A stretch of 42,694 bases of DNA from CAYJAD01 sp964370305 (GCA_964370305.1 CAYJIU010000007.1:1-42694); one strand, 5' to 3'. Positions 17,329-28,600 are shown, numbered from the stretch's first letter. A program made the numbers and translations. The notes: generated by a model not told the origin, from the sequence alone.

Positions 17329-18402
17329 TTAACAAATGTTTTTTTGGATAATTAAGCGCACTTCCCCTTCTGGGCCTAAAATATCCTTGCCATATGTAGT
17401 GGCAATATACTTGGATGGATCGTCAAAAATTGACTTGCCTGCTTGATGTTTCCATGTGAGAGCATGCTGTAACGACAAGCGTTCCAAAATTTGAGAAGCA
17501 TAATAATATTCCCTTGGGGCAAGAAAATTGTCTAACATAGTGTAAATAAGTCCTTCGCGAACTCCTATGTGCACCATGAAGCTACGCAATAATTCCGGTG
17601 AAGTGTCCGCTAATAATGAACGCATTCTATCGTAAACTTCCCAGTAAAAACCTCCAGCTCCGTAGAGATACAACCATAAATATCCTCCGGGTTTTACAAC
17701 ACGCCAATGTTCATCCAATCCACCCAAACAATTTTTTGTATGGTGAAGGACACCATTAGACGCAACAAAATCAAAATGTTCAGATGGGTATGCTGAAAGG
17801 TCAGTCACATCAATATCTGCGGTTTCAATGTTAGATATGTTATATCTTGCTATTTGCTTTTGAAAAAAACTTAAACTCTTTGAGCCAAAATCTGCGGCAA
17901 CAACTTTAGATGCGCTCATTTTTGCCATGGCAATGGATAGGCGTCCGGTACCGCATCCGCCGTCAAAACAAACCTTACCTTGAAGAGAGTTTGGCCCAAA
18001 TCCACTTTGCTCAAGGCGGTCAAGTACCAGAGCAACGGAGTGGTCGTAGACATCGTCACTATATGTAGTCCAAGCCGTTTCAAATAGGTTCTGAGTTTTG
18101 CTTGCTCCATTATATACAGAAGTGTTGCTGTTTTCTTTGTCACTCTGCGTCCATGTTAAAAACTCATTGGAAATTGCGGAAGTGCGGCTTAGTTTTTCTT
18201 TTAAAAAAGAAAATATATCAGTTAGTTTATCAATGGGGTACGTATTGGGATTTAATAAAATATCTTCCAAGCTGTTTGTTATAAATACAAGACATTCCAT
18301 TTTTGCTAATAAAAAGCCTTTTTCATATGAGGTTTTTTTGTACTCAGATTCAAAACTTTCTATGGCACTGACAAGAGAGGGATATTCAATTAATTTATTC
18401 AT
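17329..18402 (-). CDS. Class I SAM-dependent methyltransferase
   Basis: A protein of 357 residues. The first 120 or so residues have no recognised motif and are mostly helical in composition. The catalytic domain follows, with VCFDGGCGTGRLSIAM near residue 145, VVAADFGSKSL and FVASNGVLHHTKN, then VVKPGGYLWLYLYG. This is the pattern of a Methyltransf_11/25 small-molecule or lipid/sugar methyltransferase. It is separated from asnB by 24 bases and from the next upstream gene by 94 bases. The substrate is unknown. Confidence 0.75.
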   Translation of the reverse strand: MNKLIEYPSLVSAIESFESEYKKTSYEKGFLLAKMECLVFITNSLEDILLNPNTYPIDKLTDIFSFLKEKLSRTSAISNEFLTWTQSDKENSNTSVYNGASKTQNLFETAWTTYSDDVYDHSVALVLDRLEQSGFGPNSLQGKVCFDGGCGTGRLSIAMAKMSASKVVAADFGSKSLSFFQKQIARYNISNIETADIDVTDLSAYPSEHFDFVASNGVLHHTKNCLGGLDEHWRVVKPGGYLWLYLYGAGGFYWEVYDRMRSLLADTSPELLRSFMVHIGVREGLIYTMLDNFLAPREYYYASQILERLSLQHALTWKHQAGKSIFDDPSKYIATTYGKDILGPEGEVRLIIQKNIC

Positions 18403-18496
18403 AAAAAACCTTTTTATTTACAGTGTTATCATTTTGTGCTGATTTATAAATATACATTGGTGTAAGATTCATTGTTTACGTCCATGATGAAATTTT

Positions 18497-19288
18497 TTAA
18501 TCATATTCCTTTCGCCGAGCAAATGCCACATGGATATTACAAAAGTGTTTCGGGAAAAATTTCATTAAGCAGGTTTGTATGCATGCTCCAACCTTGTTTA
18601 GGCGATATCCCAAATTACGGTCTTGCTCTTCGTGCATTTTAGCATCTTTACTGGCTCGAAAAATAGGAAATTTATATAAAAGCGACATGTTTTCAACGTA
18701 TTCTATACGTTCTACAAAAAAACCGGAATTTTCCAAAATAAGCTTAAATTCGTCTTTCGTTAAGTTTAGTTTGTGAAACTTAGTGCCTTTTTTTCCATTG
18801 CGTCGGTCTGCAAGATAGTCGTTTATTCTATTGCAAAAATTATCGGCACGAAAAGAGGCGCATAAAATTCCATTATCTTTTGTTATTCTATATGTTTCGT
18901 TCAATGCTTGCTGCAAAGCAGGGCCATGCAAATTGTGATATAATCCAAAGGATAAGATGCAGTCAAACTCCTTATCATTGTATTGAGTCTTGGTAATATC
19001 TCCAAGTTCAACAGGTAGGGTTGAGTCCACTTCTTTTAGCTTTGCAACCGCAACTTCAATATAGTCCATCCCTCGAATATTATACCCGCTATTAAAAAAA
19101 TATCGTAAAAGACGACCTGCCCCACATCCTGCCTCCAAAATAGTTCCATGTGGCACCATGTGTACAGCTTCCAAGGCATAACGCAATGGGTAGATTTGTT
19201 TATGGGACATAGCATCGTCAGCATTAATAGCAGACCAGCGTTGAGTCCAATAGTTAAATGTCGTTTTTGTGCGCAAGGTTTTATACAT
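18497..19288 (-). CDS. Class I SAM-dependent methyltransferase
   Basis: The 263-residue protein carries TILEAGCGAGRLLRYF, RGMDYIEVAVAKL, FDCILSFGLYHNLHG and ITKDNGILCASFRADNFCNR, a complete SAM-binding domain. The C-terminal third is basic and Phe-rich. The start is taken as the ATG at 19288, which overlaps the upstream stop by 8 bases. A TTG eight codons earlier would give a longer form but has no better ribosome site. It is probably a sugar methyltransferase in the same operon; the acceptor position is unknown. Confidence 0.75.
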   Translation of the reverse strand: MYKTLRTKTTFNYWTQRWSAINADDAMSHKQIYPLRYALEAVHMVPHGTILEAGCGAGRLLRYFFNSGYNIRGMDYIEVAVAKLKEVDSTLPVELGDITKTQYNDKEFDCILSFGLYHNLHGPALQQALNETYRITKDNGILCASFRADNFCNRINDYLADRRNGKKGTKFHKLNLTKDEFKLILENSGFFVERIEYVENMSLLYKFPIFRASKDAKMHEEQDRNLGYRLNKVGACIQTCLMKFFPKHFCNIHVAFARRKEYD

Positions 19289-20006
19289 TATTTTTCTCAA
19301 TACTTTTAACAATGGCTACATGGCGAAGTAAAGGATGCATTATAAAAAATACTCGCCCATCACCTTTGAATTGTTCACGCATCCAAAAACCATTTGTAGC
19401 ATAATGTGCAAGTACCTCACAAAGTACTTCTGCACGGTAATAAGAGTCTAAGGCGTAATCAAGTTCGCGAATATCTCCATTAGGAAAAAATTTACGCCGT
19501 AAAAGCACAGGGCCGGAGTCTAATTTTGCTGTCATAAAAATAGCAGATGCACCGCAGCTTCCATCAGTTAGATAGCTATAGTAATTTGTGGTACTGCCTT
19601 TATAATCAGGTAGATATCCACCATGCACATGCAAAAAATCTTTGCCACAGGCCAAAACTTCATCACGCAAAAGAACGCCCCCAAAGCCTGAATATACTAA
19701 TACTTGACATGGACACTTAGCTAATGCAGAAATCGTGCCTAAGCTATTGATGTCACCATCTTCAAGTATTGTACATGGGGTTTTCATTCTTTGTAATGTC
19801 ACTGTGACAGGCTCATTAAGATCTATGGTACCAAGTTTTGTTTTTAATGGAGCATGAGCAGCATTTTGTGATTGTCCGGGGCGGTTTTGTTCGCTCATTA
19901 ACAACAAAGCTTTTTCTAGCTTTAAATCACTGTGCAGTAAGGCTTGTAAATATACACGCGAGCGAGAAGTATCGGCTAATATCATCCCAACAGAAGGCAA
20001 TATCAT
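19281..20006 (-). CDS. Formyltransferase-family protein (sugar N-formyltransferase-like)
   Basis: The 241-residue protein has the formyltransferase catalytic signature, with VHGGYLPDYKGS matching the HxSxLPxYRG loop, although the Ser is Gly here. A later acidic stretch ASAIFMTAKLDSGPVLLRRK fits the region around the catalytic Asp. The first 95 residues do not look like the usual GxxGS Rossmann start, so the N-terminus is divergent. Enzymes of this group N-formylate amino sugars such as dTDP-Qui4N with formyl-tetrahydrofolate. I placed the start at ATG 20006, a four-base ATGA overlap with the upstream stop and AGGAA at a good distance. Confidence 0.65.
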   Translation of the reverse strand: MILPSVGMILADTSRSRVYLQALLHSDLKLEKALLLMSEQNRPGQSQNAAHAPLKTKLGTIDLNEPVTVTLQRMKTPCTILEDGDINSLGTISALAKCPCQVLVYSGFGGVLLRDEVLACGKDFLHVHGGYLPDYKGSTTNYYSYLTDGSCGASAIFMTAKLDSGPVLLRRKFFPNGDIRELDYALDSYYRAEVLCEVLAHYATNGFWMREQFKGDGRVFFIMHPLLRHVAIVKSIEKNNV

Positions 20007-20713
20007 TGATGATGTTCCTGTAAAACTTTGGTCACTGCCGCACACTCAAGAACTAAGGCTGCCACAGCGTAAATTGCAGTGCTTGTGTTATATTCAACTT
20101 TTTTGGAAATTGAACAAAGTGTATCCATGGTTTTAAGTAGTGTATTTAGTATTTTATAATCAAAATGCAGCATGCAGTGATTACCAAGTAGCAAAGCAAA
20201 TTGAGCATAGTATAGTGGGTTGTGTAGTTTTTCTCCAAGTTCACGATTTTTTTTATTATATTCGGTGCGCAAGCATTTTCCAAGTTCAAATCGTTCGGCA
20301 AGGTATTCCAATGTTGTTGCTATCTTTGGAATATTATCACTATATCCTGTAAGTAATTCCTCTAAAATAGGTATTAGGGAAAAGTGCGCTGTTATGTCAG
20401 GTATATCCACACTTTTAATGCTTTTGGTGGTGGTTTTGGTCAAGGCAAAAAAGTTGTGGTCGCTATGAATATCCCATGGATGATTTAAAAGTAGACTTTG
20501 AGCTTTAATTAATCGTGCTTGTATAGTTTGGGCAAGTATTATTGGTGGTGATTTTTCACAACGTATAGTAAAAGCATTAAGTGCTTGTGTGCGTACTGTA
20601 GCATAAGCAATGAAAAACTGTTCGCCTACAAATGGGGTGTACATATATGAATTGGGGCTGCACAATCTGTCTTCATTGGTGTAGGGGTAGAGGTTATTCA
20701 TGCGTTGCTTCAT
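20003..20713 (-). CDS. Hypothetical protein of the glycan locus
   Basis: I do not recognise this 236-residue protein. It has no signal peptide and no clear membrane span. The C-terminal half is rich in Leu and Ala and looks helical, with segments such as IPILEELLTGYSDNIPKIAT and AVAALVLECAAVTKVL. It is translationally coupled to the formyltransferase by an ATGA overlap. The APS-kinase-like gene ends 71 bases upstream. A role as partner or accessory to one of these enzymes is possible but only guessed. Confidence 0.6.
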   Translation of the reverse strand: MKQRMNNLYPYTNEDRLCSPNSYMYTPFVGEQFFIAYATVRTQALNAFTIRCEKSPPIILAQTIQARLIKAQSLLLNHPWDIHSDHNFFALTKTTTKSIKSVDIPDITAHFSLIPILEELLTGYSDNIPKIATTLEYLAERFELGKCLRTEYNKKNRELGEKLHNPLYYAQFALLLGNHCMLHFDYKILNTLLKTMDTLCSISKKVEYNTSTAIYAVAALVLECAAVTKVLQEHHQ

Positions 20714-20784
20714 TTTGGGATAAAATATTTAGGGTGTTCATACATCCTGCCTGCAGTAGGGCTAACAAAAAGATAATCTGAGGT

Positions 20785-21291
20785 TTATGTTTTGTAAATA
20801 CGTGCCGCTATATCTGGTGCGTGTTGTAGCAATTGTTCTAAGCTATTAGTGTTTTTAATTACAAGGTCAGAGCTTTTAGGTTTTGGAAAATTCATATTTA
20901 CCCCAGGTAGCTCAATTTCCCCGGCAAAAGCTTTTTTGTAAAGACCTTTGGCATCACGAGATGCAGGCAGCTCTACTGGTGTATCTATGAATACTTCATA
21001 ATAGTCTTTAATATGTTGACGATTCCAATCCCTAGACTCTGGAAATAAGGACAAAACTGCACAAACAACGTGAATTCCTTGATCGTTTAAAAATTTACCT
21101 AAAAGGCATAATCTATCCGCGTTGCGTTTGCGGTCTTCAAAACTGTGTCCAAGGTCGTTGCCTAAGGCCATGCGCACTTGGTCGCCATCAAGTAACACAA
21201 CATTGGGGACATGCTGTCTTGCCAAACAAATAATCTCATTTGCTAAAGAGCTCTTACCAGCCCCAGATAAACCAATAATCCAGATAACCAT
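20785..21291 (-). CDS. APS-kinase-like P-loop kinase, probable cytidine diphosphoramidate kinase (Cj1415-like)
   Basis: The 168-residue protein starts VIWIIGLSGAGKSSLANEI, a P-loop with Lys13. It continues with LLDGDQVRMALGNDLGHSFEDR and then RDAKGLYKKAFAGEI, the layout of adenylylsulfate kinase. The segment that is FISPF-x-ER in canonical APS kinases reads VLSLFPESRDW here, and the C-terminal PGVNMNFPKP replaces the usual TGIDSPYE-type end. Cj1415 of Campylobacter, an APS-kinase relative that phosphorylates CDP-phosphoramidate, is the likely match because its three partner enzymes are in the same locus. A true APS kinase feeding the sulfotransferase-like protein is the alternative. ATG 21291 has AGGAG six bases upstream. 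Confidence 0.7.
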   Translation of the reverse strand: MVIWIIGLSGAGKSSLANEIICLARQHVPNVVLLDGDQVRMALGNDLGHSFEDRKRNADRLCLLGKFLNDQGIHVVCAVLSLFPESRDWNRQHIKDYYEVFIDTPVELPASRDAKGLYKKAFAGEIELPGVNMNFPKPKSSDLVIKNTNSLEQLLQHAPDIAARIYKT

Positions 21292-21408
21292 AATTCTCCT
21301 ATAAAATTGACAATGCAAAATGACTTAGTTTCTACGCTTTCTGATGTTTTTGAAAGTACATATAAATTTTACTCACCCCGCAGTATTTTATACAATCATT
21401 GCATAATA

Positions 21409-22383
21409 TCATTTAGATTTTTTCATTAGGGAGTTGAATAATGTTTCCGATGCTTGTAGTAAAGTTGCTAATTCTTCTCTTGTGCGAATATTGCTATAGC
21501 CAAAATAATAGTCACAGAGTTTATATTGGTCAGAAGTAATCTTTGGAGAATATACACAAAAATGTTGTAAAAAATGTTGGAGAAACTCATGCCATTTTTG
21601 AGTGTCTATATTTTTTCGTGAATTGTCGCTACTTTGACTATAAGTAATTTCTTGTGGGATATATGTAAATGGTTTTTGCAAATAAACAGCGTAAGCTATG
21701 TTTGTGCCAAAAGCATTGCCAAAAGTATGGTCTGCCACCGAGAGTAGTCCCTTTATGCGCGGCAAGAAATATGGGTCAAACATATGACCTGCCGTTACAC
21801 ATTCATAACCAGAATCTAAAAATAGTTTTGCACGTCCATCTAAAACATCTTTCCAATAAAGGCAGATGCGGATAGAATCAAACTTTTCTTTAAATTGCCC
21901 AATAGCTTGTAGTGATTTTTCTACAGAAAAAGAAGAGGATGCATGGTGAGTGGAGTGGGTTGGGAAAAAAAGCGCGTTTTTTCCAAGGCGTTTTCTTTCA
22001 GCCTCAATTTTTTCTTTAGTGTATGCATTTTTTGCATAATGGATTATGGGGCCAATGGAGTGCATTGGTTTTTTGCATAGTTGCTTATAAATGCTTTCAT
22101 GAAATGGTGACCAAGTAAGTAGCATGGGTAAGGTATTGTAATCTTGAATCCAAGATGTCTCTTTGGACAAAATAGAACAATGTGAATAGTGGACTTTTAA
22201 ATGGTATGTTTGTGGTAATCCCACATATTGCTTAAGGGCCACATCTATTCCATAAAAACCATTATTATCTATATATTCAAATGGCATAAAAATATTATCC
22301 GGAATATCCTTAGATAGTGCTGCTAAGTTTGTACAAGGAACAAACAATCTACTGTGAATTTCATTAAGATACGCTAAGTTCAA
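21409..22383 (-). CDS. Putative GT-B-like glycosyl- or glycerophosphotransferase
   Basis: The 324-residue protein has no signature that I can assign firmly. The segment ALFFPTHSTHHASSSF and the later GNAFGTNIAYAVYLQKPFTY look like the donor-side loops of GT-B enzymes of the CDP-glycerol glycerophosphotransferase or polysialyltransferase-like type. It is the first gene of the glycan locus in transcription order, preceded by 276 bases of non-coding DNA and followed by a 117-base gap. A role in building or priming the glycan is inferred from position. Confidence 0.45.
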   Translation of the reverse strand: MNLAYLNEIHSRLFVPCTNLAALSKDIPDNIFMPFEYIDNNGFYGIDVALKQYVGLPQTYHLKVHYSHCSILSKETSWIQDYNTLPMLLTWSPFHESIYKQLCKKPMHSIGPIIHYAKNAYTKEKIEAERKRLGKNALFFPTHSTHHASSSFSVEKSLQAIGQFKEKFDSIRICLYWKDVLDGRAKLFLDSGYECVTAGHMFDPYFLPRIKGLLSVADHTFGNAFGTNIAYAVYLQKPFTYIPQEITYSQSSDNSRKNIDTQKWHEFLQHFLQHFCVYSPKITSDQYKLCDYYFGYSNIRTREELATLLQASETLFNSLMKKSK

Positions 22384-22489
22384 AACAATTTTACCTTTTA
22401 TATTTAATATTGGTTATGATTTTAAGTGTTTACTCTTAGAGCAATTGCACTTGAAATTACAATGCCGTCACTGCAAGAATATTTTATCT

Positions 22490-22625
22490 AAGACTCCTGC
22501 ACAATTCATTGTGCTGTTAAATAATTGATTTTTATAATTTTTATCCTGTCACATGATTTTTTAGAAAAGTGAAATTTTTACAAAAGCACAAAAATAACAC
22601 TCTAAAATAATTGTGCAGGACTCTT
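22490..22625. repeat. MITE-like element with 17-bp terminal inverted repeats
   Basis: The left arm (22490-22506) and the right arm (22609-22625) are inverted copies matching at 16 of 17 bases, with core TCCTGCACAATT. They enclose about 100 bp of AT-rich non-coding DNA. The whole 136-bp block lies in the only sizeable gap between the glycan locus and the giant repeat gene. No transposase gene is present and target-site duplication is ambiguous (TA nearby on both sides). A non-autonomous transposable element or a large regulatory hairpin both fit. Confidence 0.5.
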
Positions 22626-22635
22626 TATTTTTAAT

Positions 22636-22661
22636 AGTCGCCAAGTTTATCAGTGGCGACT
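22636..22661 (-). terminator. Hairpin at the end of the giant repeat gene
   Basis: Perfect 8-bp arms AGTCGCCA and TGGCGACT with a 10-base loop overlap the stop codon of the large repeat protein. The minus-strand sequence after the stem is A-rich instead of T-rich, so this may be an RNA-end stabilising hairpin and not a classical intrinsic terminator. Confidence 0.4.
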
Positions 22662-25600
22662 AGCTAAAATAAATTGTTATTCCAGCATATGCATAGGATG
22701 TGTCACCGTTTGCTATGGCGTCATGGGCAGCATCGCTGACATTACGCGAATTAATAAACAAACTATCATTGGCACTAAAGTCTGTAATGCGTATCTCGCT
22801 ATTTTTTGTACCGGTAATAGTGAATTTATCCGCTCCGATACCGCCAGTTAAAGCCCCATGGCTTTCACCGTTTATTTTTACCTGAATAGTGTCATCACCA
22901 CTGCCACCATCTAGGGTGCTTGAGTACAAGGATGTGGTCACTTTAAGCGTATCATTATCATTACCGCCTAAAATGCTAGAATCACGTAGCGTTGCCACAC
23001 TAATGACATCATCGCCTATGTCCCCAAGAATACGGCTACCTGCTTGGGCAGAACCTATGCTAATGGTATCATCACCACTGCCGCCATCTAGCGTACTTGT
23101 AAAGAGCGTAGTCACTTTAAGGCTATCATTACCGGCATCGCCATAGATATTCGCGGTATGTGCTGTGGTGACAGTGACTTTATCTGCTCCAATACCTGCA
23201 AAAATGTCACTATCTTTGGCGGAAGCCACAAAGATATTATCTATATGTAGTTTCTCATCACTGGCAGTCAAACCTGCGACATCTCCATAGATAGCAGCGT
23301 GCTTAGCAGTAGTAATATGGATGTTATCCTTACCGGCATCGCCTTGTAAGATAGCATCGACAGTGCTTGTGCCTTCAAATACTTTCACCGTGAGTTTATC
23401 ATTACCACCACCGGCATAGATATTACTTTGCAGGGCCGTGGTGATGGTCATAACATCATTACCTACACCGGAGGTTTGTGCATCCCCATAGATTAACGCA
23501 TTGCTGGCGTTGGTGATGTTAAAGCTATCATTTTCACTACCGCCAAGCACGGTACCACCTGTAAGACTTTTTATGCTAAAGCGATCTGCCTGCGCACCTC
23601 CGTCCAAGGTTCCACCTTGCATGGTGGTTATAATAAAGGTATCATCGCCGTCATTGCCGTTTAGTGTGCCTGTAACAACTGTGCTCAATTTGAAACTGTC
23701 ATCACCTTCACCACCGTGTACTGTACCGGATTGCACATTAGTAATAATAAAGATGTCATCGTTGGCATCGCCATTTAGGGTTGCATCATCAAGGTTTTGT
23801 ATGTTGAAGGTGTCATTATTATCACCACCATACAATTGAGCCTTGTCTTCCACACGAGTTATGGTGATTTTATCATGCCCTGCGCCGGCTTGTAGCTCTG
23901 CACCTGCGCTAGCCATATCCATATTAATGGTATCACCACCTGCACCTGTATCTATGGTGGAACCAAGGGCAGCATCCATAGTCAGCGTATCACCATGTTT
24001 TCCACTGGTAATGCTGGTCTGACTGTCTGCAGTAGCAAGGGTTATTTTATTGGCACCGTCGCCGGCAATAATACTGCCGTTAAAGGTATTTTTTACTACA
24101 ATGTTATCAACACCGCCACCGCCTTCGATTTTACTTCCCTCAAGGGCACTGCCTTCCACGGTGATTTTATTACTACCGGCACCTGCTTGTAAGCTTCCTT
24201 CCATATCTTTATAGATGGTAATAACATCATTGCCACTGCCGGCAATTAGTTTACCGCTATCACCGAAAGTATGTAGGGTAACTTTATTATTACCGTCCCC
24301 TACATTCACAGTGCCATATAAGCCTTGGTTACTCTCAGAGCCCGTGATAGTTATTACATCATTACCCTTGCCGGCCAAAATTGTGGCGGTATCATTGCCA
24401 GATCCATTGCCAACATTATTAGTACGTATGATATTGTTGCCATGACCGGCGTCAAGATAGCCATTCATGGCTGTGGTTATGGTAATAGTATCAGCCCCAC
24501 CACCGCTTAATACTTGACCGCCACCAAGATGGGTTGCAGTAATGGTATTATTTCCTTCACCGGCATGAATACCATTGCTTGCTAGAACGCCTATGGTTAT
24601 ACGGTCATTTCCGCCGCCAAGGTCGATGAGCGATGTGGTATCCCCTAAAATAATCTGTAAACGGTCGATGGTAAAAACATCATTACCTTTACCAAATTCA
24701 AGATCTGCTACGCCAGCTGCTGCACTAATACTTCCTATGGAAATGAAGCCCCCGTCATCGCCGGTGCTTATCTTTGCACCATTATTGCCATTAAATTCAT
24801 TTATATGTATGCTATCAAAACCTTTGGCATCATAAAGTAGCTTGCCTCCCTCAGCGGCATCAAGAAATCTAATAGATACACTGTCTTTACCAAGGCCAAG
24901 GTCTACTTCTTTTTCCAAAATGCCGGTTTCAAAAACATCATTGCCCTTGCCAAAGATAATATCGCCGCCCGTCCAATCGTCTACAATAATGGTTCCGCCA
25001 TCATCGCCGGTGGTTAGCGTTCCAGATATTAATTCAGAAACTTCAATGGTATCTTGGCCTTTATTGTCATAGCGTAGCGCGTCACTTGATAAGGTAGCAA
25101 TCTTTACACTGTCATTACCCGTACCAAGGTCTAAAATTGCGCCCGCTTCTGTAATATTATTCATATGGGCAACGTCATTACCAGAACCCAAGGTAACAGA
25201 CTTGGCGTTAAGAGCTTGAGATAAAATAAAGGTGTCATTACCGGCAGCAAAGTCAAGGTCTGTTATGAGGGTGCTTTTAAGTTCCAATTTATCATGCCCT
25301 TGACCAAAAACAATGTCACCACTTAGCCAACTGTCGATGCTAAGACTACCGCCATCATTGCCAGTATTTAAGTCTGCATTATTACCCTTACTATCTTTTA
25401 TCATGTTATTATCATTATCATAGGTGGCAAGGCTAATGCTATCACGCCCACGATTATCATAACTTATACTATGGCCAGCAAAGCCTGCGCTGATATCTAT
25501 ATTATCAGTGCCAAGGCCAAAAGTAAGGTCGCTAAGCAAGGTGGCACTACCATCACCATTGGCATAGGTAAATTTATCATTGCCATTACCAAAGCTAATG

Positions 25601-28600
25601 GCACCACTTTGCCAAGAGCTTATGCTAATACTACCACCGTCAGTGCCTGTACTTAAAGCCTTGGTGGAAATGCCTTTTATCTCCCCAAGCATGGATTCGT
25701 CATAATTATACAATGTAATGCTGTCATAGCCACGCACATCATAGTTAAGGAAGTTTTCAACAAAATCAGTATTTTCACCTTCATTGGACATGGCAAAGTT
25801 CAAACTTATGGTATCACTGCCAAGGCCAAAATTAAGCTTTTGTACTTGCAGAGCTTCATGCACTGTAAAAGCGTCATTGCCATCACCAAAGTCTATATCA
25901 CCATTTTGCCAGTCATAAATTTCTATGGTGCCACCATCACTGCCTGTGCTTAGGTTTATGGGCATGCCTTCACCATCCACCACAAAGCCATGTTTGTAGG
26001 TTTCAAGGCGTATAACATCATGCCCCTTGGTATCAAAATGCAAGGTGCTACCCTCAAAACTAGGATAGACACCCTGAGATTTAGGTATATAAATACTATC
26101 ACTGCCTGTACCAAGAGAGATGGAGCCATAGGTGAATTTTACACCAATGTTCACAGTGTCATTGCCGCTACCACTTATAATGTCAGTATTGGCGGCTATG
26201 CCCACGTTAATGCTATTATTGCCTGCCGTTAGGTATAGGTTGGCATAAGCCGCCTCGGTTATGGTCACACTATCATTACCGCCAGCATTATGTAATGTGC
26301 AATTGTCAAAGTTTTCTAGGTTTATGCTATCATGCCCTGTGCTTGAATATATGGTGGAATCGAAGGTAATACCCTGCACAGTGATGCTATTGTTACCAGT
26401 GCCTGTATAGAGATGGGCAAATTCTACATTTTCTGCGCTAATGCTATCATTGCCTGTGCCGCCATCTACCACGACCACTCTTTCTTCATTTGTCATACCA
26501 AGTATTTGGTCGGCTTTAGTACCATCTATAGTCGTTATGTTAATGCTATCATTACCATCACCGGAGTGAATGACAGTACCTGCCGCCGCTGTGCTTAGGC
26601 TAATGCTATCATCCCCCGCACCAGAATCTATAAATACATGGTAGGTAGCATGTGTATCTGCTACGTCGCTGGCAATTTGTATGGTATCATTACCAGCCCC
26701 AAGGTTGAGGGTATTGTTTCGTGTTACGTCACCGGTAAGCTCTAGGGTATCAGCCGTCTTGCCGAGAAGTAATTTCTTGCCATCAAAGTCCGTTTCAAGA
26801 ACAATTTTATTTTCACCTGTGCCAAGGTCAATATAAAGGGCACTACCCAATTGCAGATTATCGCCAAAAAGTGTTAGCGTATCATCGCCAGCACCGCCCA
26901 AAATTTTACCATTAACAATATTTGTAACGCGAAAACTGTCATCACCGTCACCACCATTGATGGTGCCTGCAAAGAGATTGGTTACGGTGAAGGAATCATT
27001 ACCTTCTTCGCCGTAAATAATGCCGCCGTTCATATCTGTGACAGAGAGTGTATCATTATCTTCTTCTGCGTAAATAGTACCACCAGTCATGGTATTGGTG
27101 GAGATATCATCATTACCTTCGCCACCGTACACAGTGCCACCAGCAAAGACTTCCAATATTATGGAGTCGTTATTTTGGCCACCGTCTATGGTGCCCTTAG
27201 TCATTTTTTCTTCTATGCGTATGCTATCAATGAGAGTACTACCATTGATACGACCATTGCTCATGGTGTCTATAGCTATTGAGGCACTTCCAGCATCATT
27301 CTGCTTCGAAGTATTAATGGTGCCACCGCTTACGGTAGTAATATTGACGGTATCTCCCCCTGCAATGGAAAGACTACCGCCGGATAAAGCTTGTATGTTT
27401 ATAGAGTCACTGCCATTAGTAGCTATGCTGCCACCACGCATGGTTGTTATGGTAATATTATCATTGCCAGCTTGTGATACAATACTGCCGCCTGTCATGG
27501 TACTTACTTCAATGGTATTGCTATCTCCACCACCATTCACCATGGCAGAACCGCCAAGGCCAGCAATGGTAATAGTATCATCCCCATCACCGCCAAGCAC
27601 TTTACCGCCGTTAATGCTACCTTTACGGTTTATAATAGTGCCACCGTCATCTAGCAAAAAATGTCCAATGGTTATGGTATCATCATTGTCACCACCATCT
27701 ATGATGCCACTATTGGCAAGTGCTGGGGCTTTGTTAAATGTGGCAACAGTGGTATATGTTTGCCCTAGGGTCAGCGTATCCTCACCCGCTGCGCCAAACA
27801 ATACCCCGGTACTGCCCACAGATGTGGCTTCTATGCTGTCATCATCATTACCGCCATCCACTACGACGCCATTGACAGAGTATAGGGTAATGGTATCATC
27901 ACCGCCACCGGTGCTAAAATCTTTTATGCTATTGGTGCTTGTTAAGGCTTTGCTAAGGGTAAGGGTATCGTTGCCATTGCCAAAAAGTAGCCTGCCTGTG
28001 CCCAAGGTAGCAAGGTGTATGCTGCCACCATCATCACCTGTGGCAAGACCATTTAAAACACTACTACCGGTGATGGATGTGGCCATGCCGTAATTGTAGG
28101 TGCCTTGCAGGCTAATGCTATCCGCACCTGCGGTATCATAGCTTAGCATACTGCCACTACCCAAGGCACCAACGTGTATGCTATCAACACCTGTGCCGGC
28201 AGCAATGCTTGTCTGCGTAGCTGTTTTGGTAATGGATATTTGGTCATCACCTGTAGCTGTGTCTATGGAGACATAGTTGGTGGAATAAAGTTCAATATCA
28301 TCATTGCCGGAAAATGTCTGGATATCCTTTATGGCTGTGCTTTTACCCACAAGGGCTTTATTAACGGTGAAGGTATCCGCCCCATTATGAAAGCCAACCC
28401 CACCACTGCCCCATGTGTCAAGGGTAATACTTCCCCCTTGAGTGCTGGTGGTCAGGGTTATGGCATTACCGTCCGCATTGGTGACCATACCTCTATTGTA
28501 GGTGCCTTTTAGGGTGATATCATCTTTAAAGCCGTCCTGCACATACACAAGCTTATCGTCGGAACCAAGGCTTAGTAAAAGCGTATCACTGCCTAGTCCC

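Noticed and set aside
27089..28093. 334-codon open frame on the plus strand within the giant repeat gene
   Set aside because: It is the antisense shadow of GGxGND-coding repeats: the periodic codons give long open frames rich in Pro and Ser with no family resemblance.
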